DNA of 64,000 nucleotides from Knoxdaviesia capensis (GCA_001510575.1 LNGK01000007.1:1420151-1484150); one strand, 5' to 3'; shown: positions 41,978 to 56,100, counted from the stretch's first letter. Notes: generated by a model not told the origin, from the letters alone. Numbers and translations: made by a program.

Positions 41978-44410
41978 TTACAGCTTGCCAGCCAGAGCCT
42001 TCTTGGTGAGCATCTGCTGCATGTGCTCGAACTGCGCGTCGGTGGGATCATCCGCCATCCACAGGCCCTTCTCCTCGTCGGTGGCCTCGAGGAAGCCCTT
42101 GGCGCGCTTCATGGTCTGCACGTCGAGGTCGGTGACGTACGACTTGCCGTCCGCCAGCTTGACGCGCACCTCGTGCTCGGTCGACAGCATCATGTCGTCC
42201 TTGGCCAGCCGCCGCGGGCCGTCAAACACCGCCAGCACGCGCTTCTTCATCGTCATCTGGCCCTTGTCGAAGCCCCACGACGTCGGGTACTCGCGCCGGT
42301 GCTTGCGGCCGCGCGCCCGCTGCAGCGGCACGCCGCCGCGCGAGTGCGTCATGCCGCGCGACTTGTGCACGCCGTTCGCGCTGCCGCTGCCGGCCGCCGC
42401 CGCCTTCTTCTTGCTGTTGCTCGGCGACACCAGGCCGGCCGCCTTGCTGGCCCGCACCATGGCGTTGGCCGCCGCCGTCAGCTCGTCCTCGTCGTCGCCG
42501 TCGTCGCTCATCTCCTCGTCGTCCTCCTCCGACTCGTTGCCGCCGCTGCCGCCGCCGCCGCCGCCGCCCGACGACGCGCCCGCGCCGCCGGCCCCGCTCT
42601 CGAGCGAGCCGGCCAGCGTGGTCGGCAGGTGGTTCTTGCCCAGCGTGTCGATGACGGCGGCGTCGTGCTCGCCCTCGGCCAGCAGCCGCTCGTTGACGCG
42701 CTCGGCCGGGTCCTCCTGCTGCACGATGCGCAGCACGCAGTCGTCCAGGTGCTCGTAGAAGTCCTGGGCGTTGGCGAACGTCTGCGAGCACGTGCTGCAG
42801 CGCCCGGTGGCGTCGGGCGGGTAGCCCGACAGCTTGCGCGAGCTGGGGATGGTGCACACGCGGCGGCGGCTGTTGGGGGGCGTCTGCTCGACGCCGTGCA
42901 CGGCCGTCAGGTGGCGCTTGAACACATCGGCGCGGTTGAACGACTTCTCGGCCGCCGACCCGGACCCGGGGCAGAAGCCGCACACCATGTTCCCCTTGTA
43001 GTGCGTCAGCGTGTGGCGGTTCTTGTCGTACTTGCGCGCAAAGCCCTTGACGTGGTACTCGCACGTGTGGATCGGGCACTTTTCCGGCCGCTCGTTCTGG
43101 TGCGTGAGCATGTGGGCCTTGAGATCCTTGAACAGCTTGCCGCAGTCCGGGTGCGGGCAGCGCTGGCGCTCCTTCGACTCGTCGCCCGACCCGCCGTTGG
43201 GCTCGAAGCTGGGCGACACGAAGGCGGTGGCGCTGGCGCGGCGCTGGTTGCTGGCCATCGGTGTCGGGTACGGGCTGAAGGTCTGGGCGTTGTAGCTGGC
43301 CAGGAACGGCGACTGGCTGCCGGTGCGGTAGGGCGGCTGGGGCGACGACGAAAGCGACGGCGAGGCTGGGTACACGCTGGCCTGGAAGTCATACGGAGCC
43401 GCCAGCGTCATGGGTCGCACAATGTCGGAGTTGATAAGAGACGGATCTAAGTAGCAGGGAAGAGGCCATATATGTTAGCTATGATATTACTCCAGACTGT
43501 TTGTTCTAGTAGGAAGAAAGATAGGTGGAAACGAGTGGGAGAGAGGATCTGCCAGGAAGTCCCGAGGTCCGTGAGCACCAAAAAAAATGGCCGGGCGAGA
43601 CTCAAAAAGGGAGGCAGACACAATCACACACGCGTCCAAGGGAGGCGGGGAGGGGGAAGAAAATCAGGTGTATCAGGGAGAGAGAGAGAGGGAGAGAAAC
43701 ACGGACAAGAGGCAGCGAGCGTCGGCACATAGTAGCCGTTCGTCGGCGAGTACACCGGCTGCATGCCGGGCATCTTGGCCGCAGCGGCGGCGGCCGGGTC
43801 CCACTGGCCCAGCATCGGCGGCGAAGCAATCAGGTTGAGGATGACCGAGCGGGCCGACAGCGGCGACTCGGGCATGGCGGCAGCAGCCATGTCACCGGCG
43901 GCGGGCGCGGCGGTGAAGGTGGCCGACGGGGTCGGGGGAGTGTGCATGGACGTCGACGACGTGGTGGACGAGGCAGACAGAGGCAGGAGCAGAGGGGAGG
44001 TGGCCGACATGCCCCCGGCCAGCGGCGACGGCATCGACGAGGTGGGAGAGGCACAGGCAGAAGCGGTGGTCATGATGGTGGTAGTGGTGGCAGAAGAGGC
44101 AGAGGCAGGGTGCGAGTGATTGTGGAGATGATGAGGAGTACGCAGATTAAGAGTAGAAACCGAGCCAAACTCACCCACGAATCCCGGCTTCGTGTTGACG
44201 TAGTCGAGGGATTGATGGAACTCGTCGAGGCCGCCCGGCGCTCCGGCGAAGGCCGGGTGGAACTCGTGGCTGTAGAAGTCGTTCTGGCCGACGATGCTGG
44301 GGTTGACGGCCAAGTGGTGGTGGTGATGGGCGGCAGCGGCAGCAGCAGCGGCGTGGTGGTGTTGTTGTTGCTGCTGCTGCATGTGCTGGTGGTGGTGGTG
44401 GTGGTGCTGC

Positions 44411-44442
<32 letters not shown>

Positions 44443-44835
44443 TTGTTGTTGCAGGTCCCAGTCCTGGGCGGCGATGTGGATGTGGTTGGAGGCGGGCGAG
44501 GCCACGGCCGACGATGCGGCCGACGGGGCCGACACGGTGGACGACGGCACGCGCATGTCGGGGTCTTCGGGGCCGGCGCCGGGTGAGCGCGCGTACAGGT
44601 AGGCCGAGCTGTCGGCATACAGCGGCGACGGCGTGTACGACAGGCCCGGCGGGAACTGGTCTTGCACGGGGGTGGGGAACTGGCCGGCCACCACGAAGCC
44701 GTCGGTCTGCAACGACGACATGGCCATGGGCGCGGCGGACGAGGAGTACATGCTTTGCGGAGGCTCGGGGTAGTGGCAGAAGTCTTCGTTGTCGGGTCGG
44801 TCCATGGTGTAGGACGGATCGACGGATATCATCAT
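41978..44835 (-). CDS. C2H2-type zinc-finger transcription factor with polyglutamine/polyhistidine
   Basis: Two exons on the minus strand. Exon 2 starts at 43446 after a CTTAG acceptor (branch site GCTAAC near 43475) and ends at 41978. Exon 1 starts at 44835; its donor is ambiguous, either GTCCGT at 43706 (865 residues in total) or GTGTGT at 43631 (890 residues), both in frame. The N-terminal half is a likely activation region: acidic and Pro/Ser-rich, with 15 glutamines (44407-44451) then His, Gln, Ala and His runs. The zinc-finger block (43165-42895) has CPHPDC...HMLTH with an unusually short spacing, CPIHTC...HTLTH, and CGFC...RHLTAVH; a separate CSTC...HLDDC finger (CCHC type) follows near 42800-42735. 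This layout is familiar from Pezizomycotina regulators, but I cannot name the orthologue. Acidic and Gly-rich linkers precede a basic C-terminal region. Nuclear DNA binding is inferred. Confidence 0.88.
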
Positions 44836-44848
44836 TAAGGCGTGTGGA

Positions 44849-44872
<24 letters not shown>
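44849..44872. repeat. (TG)n microsatellite
   Basis: A TG run 14 bp upstream of the C2H2 gene start codon (CA on the transcribed sense), so within its leader. Confidence 0.9.
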
Positions 44873-44880
<8 letters not shown>

Positions 44881-47800
44881 TATTATAAGGGAAGAGAGAG
44901 GAAAGAGAGGAAGGGAAGAGAGAAGAAGAAAAACACACAGCACGAGACAAGCAAGAAACGAATAAAAAATAAAACGAAGGGAATGGGAACGCACAAGCTC
45001 CCTTGGAAGAAGAAAGAAGCGGACTCTGGAAAAGAGAAATCGAACAGAAGGAGGATGAGATGGCGGAAGAGACAAGAACTAGAGAACAGAGAGAGACAAG
45101 AGGAGGGAGGGAAGCGAGGAAAAAAGAAGGGAGGGAGACGAAAGTATATATGCGAAGATGTGGGTGGGTGTGTGCGAGTGTGTGTAAGAGAGGTGGATTG
45201 AGAGCCACTGGAAGATGTCTTTTGGGGGGGGGGGAGAAGAGGAAAAAGAGGAAGAGAAGAGGGACACAGCAGTCTTTTTAAGGAGGGTGTCGCTCAATTG
45301 GGGGTCTTCTTTTCGGTTGTCTCTCTTTTTTGGCTTCAACCGGGGGGTGTGCGAGTGTGTGAGGGTGAGTGTGTGTGCCGGAGCGAGGCGCAAGACGTTA
45401 TAGTGTGGTGGAGGGACCTATTTTGGAGCGGTTAGTGATTGGGGGGGGGCGGCCAGGGAGGGAAAAATGGATTCTTTAGAGCAGAGAAGAGAGGGAGAGA
45501 AACTAGAAGCCGAAAAGAAGAGAGACTAAGATTTGATGCTATCTTCTCTGGATCTAGTGTCTCCATCTCTCTCCACGAGTCTGATCTCTAGCTCGCAGGA
45601 CTCACTCACCTCGACGAGAGAAGCAGGAAACAGCAGGTGTCTGGAATCTTGAGCCGTGAGAGGGCAGGAAACTTGAAGCTTCGCGGCAAAGGGAGGCAGA
45701 GACAGGAGGAGAGAGTATATGTCGGGGAGAGAGTCTTCGGTCGAGGGCAGAATTCACAAGTAGCGAGAGAATCAAGAGCACAAAGCAAGCGAGGGCAAGT
45801 TTCGAAAACGAAGAAGAAGAAACGAGAGTGAAGATTATATCAAAGCCGGGGAAGAGACAAAGGTCTGGAACGAAGAAGAAGGAAGAGACACTGGGGAAGA
45901 TGAGTGTGTTGGGTGATAGAGAAGGGTGAGAAGGGAAGACAAGACCACGGTGAGGAGGAGGGGGACCAGAATGTTATATAGAAAGCGATTATCGCGGGAA
46001 GAACACCACGTCGATGTGTGTGTGTGTGTAGCAAAGGACATAACACACAATGGCAACGATAATACACATCCCCACCCAGCTCTCTGTCTCTCTCGATTGA
46101 CAGGCACGATGTCACCGGGGGGGAGTGTCTTTTCGCGGTCTGGAGATGGATGGGCCGGGAATAGTGGACAGACAATGGCAGAGAAAGCTCTTGGGGGTGT
46201 AAATAGAAGCACTGGATATGCAAGACAGAGAGGGCGGAGCAGCACCCAGGTAATGGTGGGAGAGAGAGAGAGAGAGACTCGCTGGCGGGGGGTCTTGCAG
46301 GCCTTGTTATAGGTGCCCTCGTCTATAGCGGATGCAAGTTTCACACCTGTCACTGGCGATCAGAGAGAGTCGGTATAGACACACATGTTAAGTAGTGAAC
46401 CTGGGGGTCTGTATGGAGGCACACAAGCATGGAGAGGCCTCGTAAAGAGAGGGGAGTGAACATACAGGACCGGATGTCTGAGGCTGAGGTGTGTGGAATG
46501 GTCCTGCTCTCTCGCTCTGTGTGCCTCTCTCTCCAGTCCCTCCAGCTAACCCTAAGCAACCCCCAACTCTCATCACCTCACCAAGCTTCGACACAACACA
46601 CACAAAAACACATACAACCACACCAAAAGCTATTTATACAGTACAGAGCACAGAGCACCAAGGGAGGTTAGGCTGGTAGAGGGGCAGTAAAATAAAATAA
46701 AAAAACGACTATGTCTCTCCCACACCATACCACTCTAAAATCTTTGTCCAGAAATGCCCCGATACCACCACCCACCGCCTGCACTGCGCCCAGCGTTCCC
46801 AAAAAGCTTTTCCTCAACGGGAGGAATGCAGAATGTCGGAAGGGGGGGTGTGTGCCCACAATACCTGGAGTGTCGCATTGTGTGTCTCTCGCTCTTCCAG
46901 CGGTCCTCAGTCGGAACCCCTCTAAGCTACTCTCAATCCAGCAGACACACATACGCGGAATCCCTGGGAAGCAGAGAGGGAAATGCTCTGGTTTTCGGGG
47001 GAGGCAGAGCACAAGAGCCAGGGTTTTTTTGGTTTTTTTTGGCGTGTGGCTATGAACACCCATCTCTGGCTTATTTTTGGGTTTATGTGTGATGATGCAC
47101 GTCTGCAGGTGCTTCTGCTGCTCTATCCTCTCTTGGAAGAGAGAGTATCACCACCATTCTCACCACCACCACCACCCATCATCTATCTCCATATCTCATA
47201 CCATCTTCGTCTCCATCTTCAGGATAGCTTCAATCCCACACTCTTCTCCTCCTCTCGCTAACCCTTCCCTCTTCCCAAACCACTTCCCTCACGCTCCCCC
47301 TCGTGCTCTCTCCCCCGCTCCCCGGTGAAAATCATCAGGGCTCCTCCTCCCATCCCACTGTAACGTCGGTACCGACTCAATCTCTCACTCTGGCTTGTTC
47401 CCTCGTCCCCCTCCCCCCGTCCAGCAAGGACTATCCCTCCCCTCGCACCCTTCGCGACCGATTTCCCAGGTAGGGCTATATAATTTCAGCGTCCATATAG
47501 GGGGGCGTGTGTCCCCTCCTGTAATATCTCTCTCGGCTGCCCACAGCATACAGCATGGATTTGGGCGCTGCTTTTTCTGCTCCTTTCTAATACTCTGTTT
47601 TATGGGGATCCAAAATGCTGCTCTGTGCACCACCACACACACACGTTCTCTGAATCTCTTGCTTGCCTGTTAGCCCTATATCGCAAATCGTCATATAGTA
47701 TCAGCAAGCCCGGGATCCGGCCAGCAGGGGATAGCGAGAACGAAGGGCGTGGACACCGGCCAGCACTCCTCGTCCAGTACAGGACTCTCCACACAAACAC

Positions 47801-50800
47801 TGCGTGGGTGTGTGTGTTTCCCACCGCCAGGGCAGGGAGCTCTGCTCTCTGTGCCGTTCAAACCCTCCTCCCCACTCGTGTCTGGCTGTGTCTATCAATC
47901 TCTTGCATCACCAGGACGAGGGGTGTTGGTAGATGCTGGTTGTGGTCCTCCATTTTTATCTCGCTTGCATTTTATATCCATAGATATACAGATATAATTT
48001 ATTTGCATTTTTTCCCTTCTTTTGTTTCTTTTGCTGCTCGCTTTCACCTGCTCCTGGCCGCCGTCCTCAGTCCGCTCGACGCCGTCCCTCTCTTCCCTCC
48101 CCATCCCCCTCGCTGTCTCTTTCTGGCCCACCAAGCCCCGCGGATACCAGCACGCCCACCCGGAGAGCAAGAGATACGTAAAAGAGGCACCCTGGGAGAC
48201 TGCGGCCATCAGCCTGAAGCAACGCAATGCTATCACCCTTCGTAGAACAACCCCCCTTCACCCCCGGTGTTGAACGTGGGGTCTTTCGAGCTTCCCCAAC
48301 GCCGGGGCTTGGAGATAGAGAGAGACGGAGAGCAACAACCACTTACACGCTGTGTGGGTGGTGGCAATCCAGGCAAGGCGGGTGCAGCATCTACAGTGTA
48401 CACCACACGCGCACAAAGCCTGCCGGTTCTGGATTTCGTCGAACCTCTTGAAAAGACCATACCAGACTTAGTGTAGACTTTAGAAGAAGAAGTCAACAAT
48501 GCTCACCTGTCTAACTAAATTTTATTATTTTTCGTTTTAGTCTCGTCCCAAATCACGCCAGGGCCAGGGCTCGGGGCATCATGAATCTGGTGAACGGCCC
48601 TCTCCCCATCTCCAAAAAAACCGAGGCCAGTGGAAAATTCTGTATCGGGCTTAGGAACAAACCACACCCACTCGATATGCAGTCCGGGCCACCCAACACA
48701 CCAACTTCTCCTTACCCTCTCTGTGATTAGTGCAAACTATTCAAGCCTAATTAAACAAGACAAGCGAGAAGATACGCACATACAATCCAGGTCTGAACAC
48801 ACACTCGCTCTCTCTTTCCACTCTGTCTAAATGCACGCTCAACTTGTCAAATCCCACGGCGCCAAACCGTCCCACACACCCCCCGATGTGTCCGAGGTGG
48901 TTGTTATGTGTCTCGATTGCTAGCTGCCCTTCTTTTGCATTATCGAGGGAAATTTACCCGTCGTTGCTGGCCCTAGGGCGGAACGGCGGTTTTTGGAAAT
49001 GGAGGCGGAGGGGATGCTAAAAAATGCCAGGAATGTGGCGCTTGAAAAAAAAGGAAGTAAATTTGATACGGAGTGGAAAGGAGAGCGAGATAATGCGTGT
49101 TCTTGTTGGCTGTCGTCCAATTGCTCGTCCCCATTCGCCCGACCTGTCACGTTTCCCAGGCCGGCGTCTAGGCCGCTCGTTCTGGGTCGTCGACGCTGGC
49201 ATCCTATCGTGAGTCTCAATCTAAGCGGAGGGGTGGCCCAGCAGGTCTGTTTCTGCATGCACACATATTTGGCCGCCCGTGCCATAAGGACGTGCATACA
49301 CACATACATGTAATACTTCGTAGCAGTCTCGTCGAAGGTCCTGAACGAGACTCGCGGAGGCTGGCTGTCTTCCCGGCATACGCCCTTCTTCTGAACGCCA
49401 GCCAGCATGAATCTCTCTCCTGTCTTGCCATTATCTCGTCCAGCTTCCCGCCCCAACAGCCTGCCAGACGCAAGTGGTTTAGTTCTGCGTGTTTTAATTC
49501 AGCACGCTTTTTTTCCTGGTCTTCGTTTTTTCTTGGTGCTGGTGCGTGGCGTGACACTGTCTGCATGCTAGGGAAATGAGACAGCACAGATTTTAGTGCA
49601 GGTAATTCCAGGAATTCCAGGCCTTCCGCGAAAAAGACAACCGCAGAGAGAGCACATGCAGAGATATCGTGGTCCGGACAAAGCCACCAGTGCCATTCTG
49701 GCTAGACAACAGGACTAGCCCCTGAATAGACCAGCCGTCAGAAAAGACAGTTGGACAATGCTGAAGGTGAAAGGTGTGTGTGACGGTGATAGTTCATCTG
49801 GCTTCTGCATGCCATATCGCCGAAGTGCAATATACGAGGATGCGGTATGAGTTGAAAGAAAAGTGGCCAGCCAGCCATACCCCAGCGTGGAGGAGATCGA
49901 CAATCAGTTTGGCGGGTCTTTTGCCCTCGCTGCAAAGTCAAATAAAATCCCCGATTTACAGACGCATTCCAGAGTCCACAGTCCCAGTATACACGTCAGT
50001 ATTATGTAGTCGCGATAGTCCCAGCACCGGCCTGCGCGTTAGTCGAAAGTACTGTTCCTTACTAGTTAAGAACAATAAAAAAACGCCTACACGCCAAAGT
50101 CCTCTCCAGGTGCATTCATTTCATTCCGCGGAACATTGCTCGCGGTATACAGAATGCACGAGCAAAAGAAGAAACATGACTAGACTACCAGAACACAAAC
50201 TCCCCGACGCTGGAATCCAGTCCAGCTCTCCCCCCCCCTTCCATCTTCTGGCCGGCCGTTCGACGAGCTTTCTCTCCCCCCGCCCCCTCTCGTGATCGCC
50301 GTCCGTCCGTCCCATTGACTCAAAAAAAAAACGTGCTGTGTGGTGTATCTTAGTCTAGGACCCAAGCCGGGTCAGCGCCAGTTCCGCGTTCGTCTCAAGA
50401 GCCCTTCTCCAATAAACCGGTTGATCGAGGGAGAGAGAGAGAGAGAAGAGGGAGGCATGCGGGGTTTTCCCTGTCCCATTGCCACATAGGGAGGTGAACA
50501 ACAATCCAAGGCCATCACGAAGGGATTAGTGTGCACATGTCCAGCACGTAGTCGCAGAACGAACGTGTTCTGTTGTTGATGGTTCGGTGGGGGGGGAGAC
50601 GGAGACAACCGGCCGGGAATCTAGACCCTGGCTCTTGTTTCTCTGCTTTAAGATTTCGTGGCGGCGGGAGGCGAAAGGACTCAATTTTAGGGATCTGGCT
50701 GTCAGATATATTGCTGAATCCTAGCAGCGGCTAGAGCGAAACTGTATTCACTCATGGAAGAGAGCAAAGAATAGCGAGATGAAGTGTTGTGATTGATCAG

Positions 50801-50950
50801 ATGGCGATGTTGAAGGCCTAGATTATCATCAACACACTCCATGAACTGAGTCAATCTAATTTCCGCCCTGCAGTTCCCGAAATTTCCGTAGAGCGCGCGA
50901 TTCAACTCCAAGATAGGGTTGGCATGCGATTTCGATGGATGGCGGGCACA

Positions 50951-50965
50951 AGGGTTAGGGTTTGG
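50951..50965 (+). promoter_or_regulatory. Double telomere-like motif
   Basis: AGGGTTAGGGTTTGG in the gene-poor region, with no annotated gene near it. It is the same motif type as at 8719 and 31111. Confidence 0.35.
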
Positions 50966-52873
50966 TTGTGATGCAGCCCTTTGGTGTCCGAGTCTTGTTG
51001 GTGATCCCTTGGCATCGAGACCGCCGACTAACAGCGTACAATGACCAATCATTTAGCACAACTGAATGTTCCCCACGATGGCGTCGAGAGGACGAGGGCT
51101 CTAAACGAGACCACCACTCTCAACACCCACTACGTCCCAGGCCGGCCCTGACGCCGGAGGGCTGGCCAACGACAAACCCAGCCTGCGCTATAACTTGCCA
51201 CTACGCGCCATAGTTGAGCAGCGGCCCAGGGAAGCCTCCGCGCCGGCGTATGTGTGTTGTCTCACATGCACGTGTTTGTCCTTTTCTGTCTTCTCGAGCG
51301 CCAGGACCGGCTTGCCAACCCGGCTCTCTCCTGTGATCCGCGGCGGACGTTGCAGATCACCAGCCAGCTGCGTGTGGTTTACGGTCGCGGTGGTGTAGGA
51401 ACAGGACGGGGCATATGTGAACAGGCTACCAGGCGAACCCCAAAAACGATACGGGGTTCTCAGATAGCGAACACTGCGTGCGACATCGTGGAAATAAGTG
51501 CACACTGGCACACGCTAGGCCAGATCGAGTATTTTTCCGTCGTCGTCTACAACCTACAATGCCTATTGTCGGGGAAGCTCCGTAGTCCCGACACAGACGA
51601 GAAATCCGTGAGATTTGAACCACCACCACCGTTGTCACGTCTTATCCCGGGACCCATGATGGGTGTTTGGATTGTTTGTACCTGTGCTCAACCGAAATAG
51701 CGAGATGGAAACATATCCCGGCACGTTATCTCCCGAGAGCCATGTCGATAGCATCGTCTAGCCGTCTTCCAGTGCTGTTCTCGTATGCGGTCTCGTACAA
51801 CCACAGACAGATCCGCACGTCTCTCTCCCACAACAGGGAGCAAGGGGGATCTTCAGGAACCTACCTGAGGAGCCGGAGTCGCGGAGCTAGACACATCAAT
51901 CAATGCTCGGGCCAGGTCTGAGCCCAAAAAAAGCAAGCTTTACTGTACAGGAGGAATTAAAAGACCTGCTGTGCGGGATCGATCACGCTTCCCCCCCTTT
52001 ATTTCAACACAATGGAGTTAGTATGCACATCTTAATGGCCCCGGGTTCAGGGGGGCACAGCGGTAAAATTATACGTGGTCGTGGGGAGATATGGAAACGA
52101 GAAAAAGAAATATGCATTGTGCAGGAAATAATCAAAGCTCGCGCGGGTGGGTTGTTTGATAAACGAGCCAATACAAACGACCAATTTACACACATCCGCC
52201 GGTATACACTTCACGTATCTTCACGTATACGCGATATTGAGAATCCATGGCCAAAGGCCGGCAGAAACGCCCACCCTAACACCTGGGCTGGTCCGGTTGT
52301 TGACCCAATTACGCGGGCACAGGGGGGGGGGAAGGAGTTGGACAGGAACGCACGGCGGGGTCTCTGAGTTGTCCATCCGGCCGGGCGTTGCGTGAAGGGG
52401 TGCATAAAACACACACACATCTCTATAAAAAAAAAAGAAGAAAGAAGACAAGAAAGAATCAGGAGAGCTCTTGGCCACTCAAGACACATTCCTCGCTTAA
52501 CATGGACCTGTTGCGGCTTTGTCTGCGTCCAGTCCTATGCAACCGGGCTTCAGCTACCCGGCGAGTCCATATCACGCATGAACAACCTCACAGCGAGAGT
52601 GAAATTTGCATGTAAAGACGACAGCCAGAGAGCCAGGCCAGCGGCAATCTCATTAGCGGGCAACACGAAAAGAAAAACGAAAAAAAGGAGGTTTATTTGC
52701 ATCATGTTGTTTTCCCGTGAAGAATTCCCCCTATAAGACCAACAACACGTTGAAAAAGACACAGACCCGCGTCGTCCCGCAGGTTTTCGTCTTAAGAATA
52801 ATATGCCCTCTTTTGTTCTAGCGCCGAGTCTGGGCAGAGGGAACAGGCTTGAGATGGGCGGTGGCGGGCCGGG

Positions 52874-52901
52874 GTGTGTGTGTGTGTGTGTGTGTGTGTG
52901 G
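52874..52901. repeat. (GT)n microsatellite
   Basis: A perfect GT run of about 14 units in non-coding DNA. Confidence 0.95.
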
Positions 52902-53150
52902 GTTCGGATTTGCATGGCCAGTGGGCGAGCGTTTTTGGCTGCTGGTGTAAGTGGCGTTCAAGCAGCCTGCTCTCTGGCAATTGCACTAACATGCACGGGA
53001 AGCTGGGAAAATTACCGCCTTGGTTAATCAAAGGGAACGATGGAAACCAGACAGCACACACAGGTGTCCGTCCTGTGAGGTGGGAGGGTGCTACCAGGGG
53101 CGGCACACGGCCTGGAGACAAGGTGATTCTCTCTCGGACGTGTCAGGCGG

Positions 53151-53154
53151 GCAC

Positions 53155-53185
<31 letters not shown>

Positions 53186-53186
53186 A
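53151..53186. repeat. (CA)n microsatellite
   Basis: A CA run with one AAA interruption near 53173, 250 bp from the GT run at 52874. Confidence 0.95.
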
Positions 53187-56100
53187 CTGGCTTTTTGCCT
53201 CCTCCACAACAGACCGTGTTCTTCAGTTGAAGGGGAGCTGTTCCAGGCCGACCGGCGCCAAGCAAGTCGCCTCTCTCTCTCTCCAGAATCAATCGACAGT
53301 TAGGTTAGATTCTATCTCCCTAGATACCAGGCTCGTATGCCTCCGGACACAATCTTGCTCTTTTTTTTTTTTCTCACTCGACCACCGGAGAGAGAGAGAG
53401 CATGGATGAAGGGTCAAGAGGACATATTGAAAATCTCTATCACCAGAAGGGAGGCGTGAAGGCCGCTCCCGGATTTGTTCTAATAAGTCCGACGAACCCG
53501 AGCATTAGGCTCACAGATGCTCGCCAGCCGTGTCAGAAACGCCCTTTTGTAGGGTTGACTGCTCGACGGTAGAACCAGGGGGAGACTGTTGAGATTTGCA
53601 AACACACACAGGGGGGCTATATATCATCATCGGGTTCTCTGCCCACCGCCGCAAAACCACGGCCAGGGTGCATCCAGACCTCTGCGCTGGCTCTCCTCCT
53701 GCATCACCAACCCACCACACTCACCGATTCCAGGCAAAGAACGCCCCCCCCCAAAGGGAGAGAACAGGTCTCAGCCAACGCCGTTCTAAAGTGGTTGCTG
53801 GCTGCTTTTTCGTCTTCCTTCGGCTTCTTCGTCTTCCTTCTCGCCCTTTACAGGAATTTTCCTAACGCCCACCGCTCCAGAACTTCCCTCTCCCCCCTCT
53901 TTCGTCCTAGTGCCGACACAGAACATGCCAGTTGGGAGGGGGATCAGCGTGAGACAGACCAGGAGAGAAGAGAATAGATAAAGAACTAATAAAAATAGAA
54001 GAAAAAAACCCCCTGGACAGTGTTCTAGGGTTTGGCGGAGTCGCTTAACAGCGCCCGGAAAGGAAAGGTCAGTCCCAGATTTTCTCTGATGTGCTGGTAT
54101 GCTGGGGTGGGGGACGAAAGCCGTGCCATCCAGTTACTTCGCTCTAGAGTGTTCACGCAGGAATGCCATCAATATCGGCCTTAGACGCTCTTCTCAACAA
54201 GCTGAAGCCCCCTATACTACCAACCTGTATAGGAACGCCGTCCTTGGTTCTGCAGTGCATATATTGCCTTATGCCGGTGGTGCGTGCTCTCAACGGTCCC
54301 GTCCCAGACTTCCGCGAGTTTGCCCAGATAGAAACGCTGTTGTTCATTGTCTGGTCCGGGAGCAAAAATGCCACTCCCCATTCCAGTGACTTTCCACCTA
54401 CCACAACACATGCAAGAAAGTCTTCACAGTGCAGGAAGTAATGGCTGCAAATCACTTCCTCTGCCCGCCTACCACAGCCACGATAGTTGGGCGTGTGGGT
54501 GCTTGTTTCTCCACTGCGTCCTTAATGGTTTTTTTCTTTTTTGAAAATTAAAATTTTATTTATTTGTATGTTTAATTTTCCATCCGCCTACAACAGATAT
54601 CGGGGAGGGCAAACCAAGCTTCGTGTTTTCCTCTCGGCTTGGAGGAAACTGCAACCTTGTAGATCACTCACACACCACCACGCAGTAATTGTGGTAGATA
54701 TTCTTTTGACTGTACTGTACTATATTGATCGCCGTCCTCGCCAGGGCTCGCTCGGAAACTAACGAGGGTTATTCGCAGAGGGACAAAATAGACAATTGAA
54801 AACAAGAAAAAAAAAACCCCGCTAGTCCTGGAACAAACAGCATGGCCACTCATTATCTCGTGATGATGTGTGAGTGTATGCTTCTTGTGCTCTAAGAATA
54901 GGGTCTTTGCGAGTGCCGGTCTGCAGATCACGAGAAAATCCCGGGCCAAAGTGCGTGTATTATCTATGCGGTGATGAGTATTATCTGATTCTGAAAGGGT
55001 CTCCAGTAGTCCGACTCTCGTTTTTCCTTCATTTTTTAACTTCTAATTTATCTGCCTCTTTCATCATCAGGGTTCCCACCACAAAACAATACAAGAACGG
55101 GATCAAATACCCGCCCGTGCCAACCGAAAAAAAAGAAAAAGAAAAAAAGAAAAAAAAAAGGTGTGAGCACCCAGCACCACCCCAGCAAACACACTCACCA
55201 CACACACAGCAAATCCACACACACACACGCAAGAAAAAATAACCTGGCGATCCTCGGACGGAGGAGGAGTCGTTCATGCCCTTGTCACGCTGAATTAAGC
55301 TCCAACTTATTGAATGGTGAACCAAACTCTGCTGTTACCCACCCTCCCCATAAAAATACCGTACATCGCCACCACACACTCTCTCTTCCACTCACATCCA
55401 CGTTTTGTTAGATAATTAACCCAGCAAAAACAATTTCCCCTCACGGAGAAGCAGAGTGGAGAGAGCCCAAACGTAATGGTTCTTAGAGATCCAAGAACTG
55501 TGGATTTGTCCTTTCTCGTGCGTACACCATGCACAGATATTGAACCCTGTCCGTCCTTCGGATGCTGGCAAACACCGGGGGGGGATTTCTATCAGAGATC
55601 AAAGTGGTGCTAGGAGAGGGCCACCAAACAAGAAATTCACCCTCTGCCGGCCCTGTTGTATTCTTCCTTGCAGTTTCTTCTTTCTCCTTAGTGTCCGGAG
55701 AGGCCGTTAGTGGACAGCATGCACACACACACACTCACATTTCGGATTCTTCCTTTTTTCCTCTCGTCTATTTCCGGACGGGGACCAGCCACACTTTTTC
55801 CGATCTGGCCTAAAATTGGAAGCTTGCTTTCCCATCTCAGCGTGCACACTAGGAACATAAGTCGGCCGAACCCAGAAGCGGAAGAAGAGGAAGGGCTGCG
55901 TCAATCGCGCACAGAACGGCGGCAGTGTGCCCGAAGGAAGCATACACACACACGGTCCCTATCAACTTGTCAACGTCAAGCCCAGTTGATGTACAAGAAT
56001 GTACACTCTCCAGAGTTACAAAACACAGCATAAACCCCGTAGGGCAGTGCGGGCGGCGGTCCGGCACAGAGACATCGCGAAAAATTGCCGGGCACCCCCG

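Noticed and set aside
42023..43450. 475-residue frame antisense to the C2H2 gene
   Set aside because: Composition is Val/Ala/Arg/Leu repeats typical of antisense reading; the minus strand carries the zinc fingers.
44057..44190. Extra intron in exon 1 of the C2H2 gene starting at a GTGAGT near 44176
   Set aside because: No AG acceptor with a branch site follows in a usable distance, and the frame stays open without splicing.
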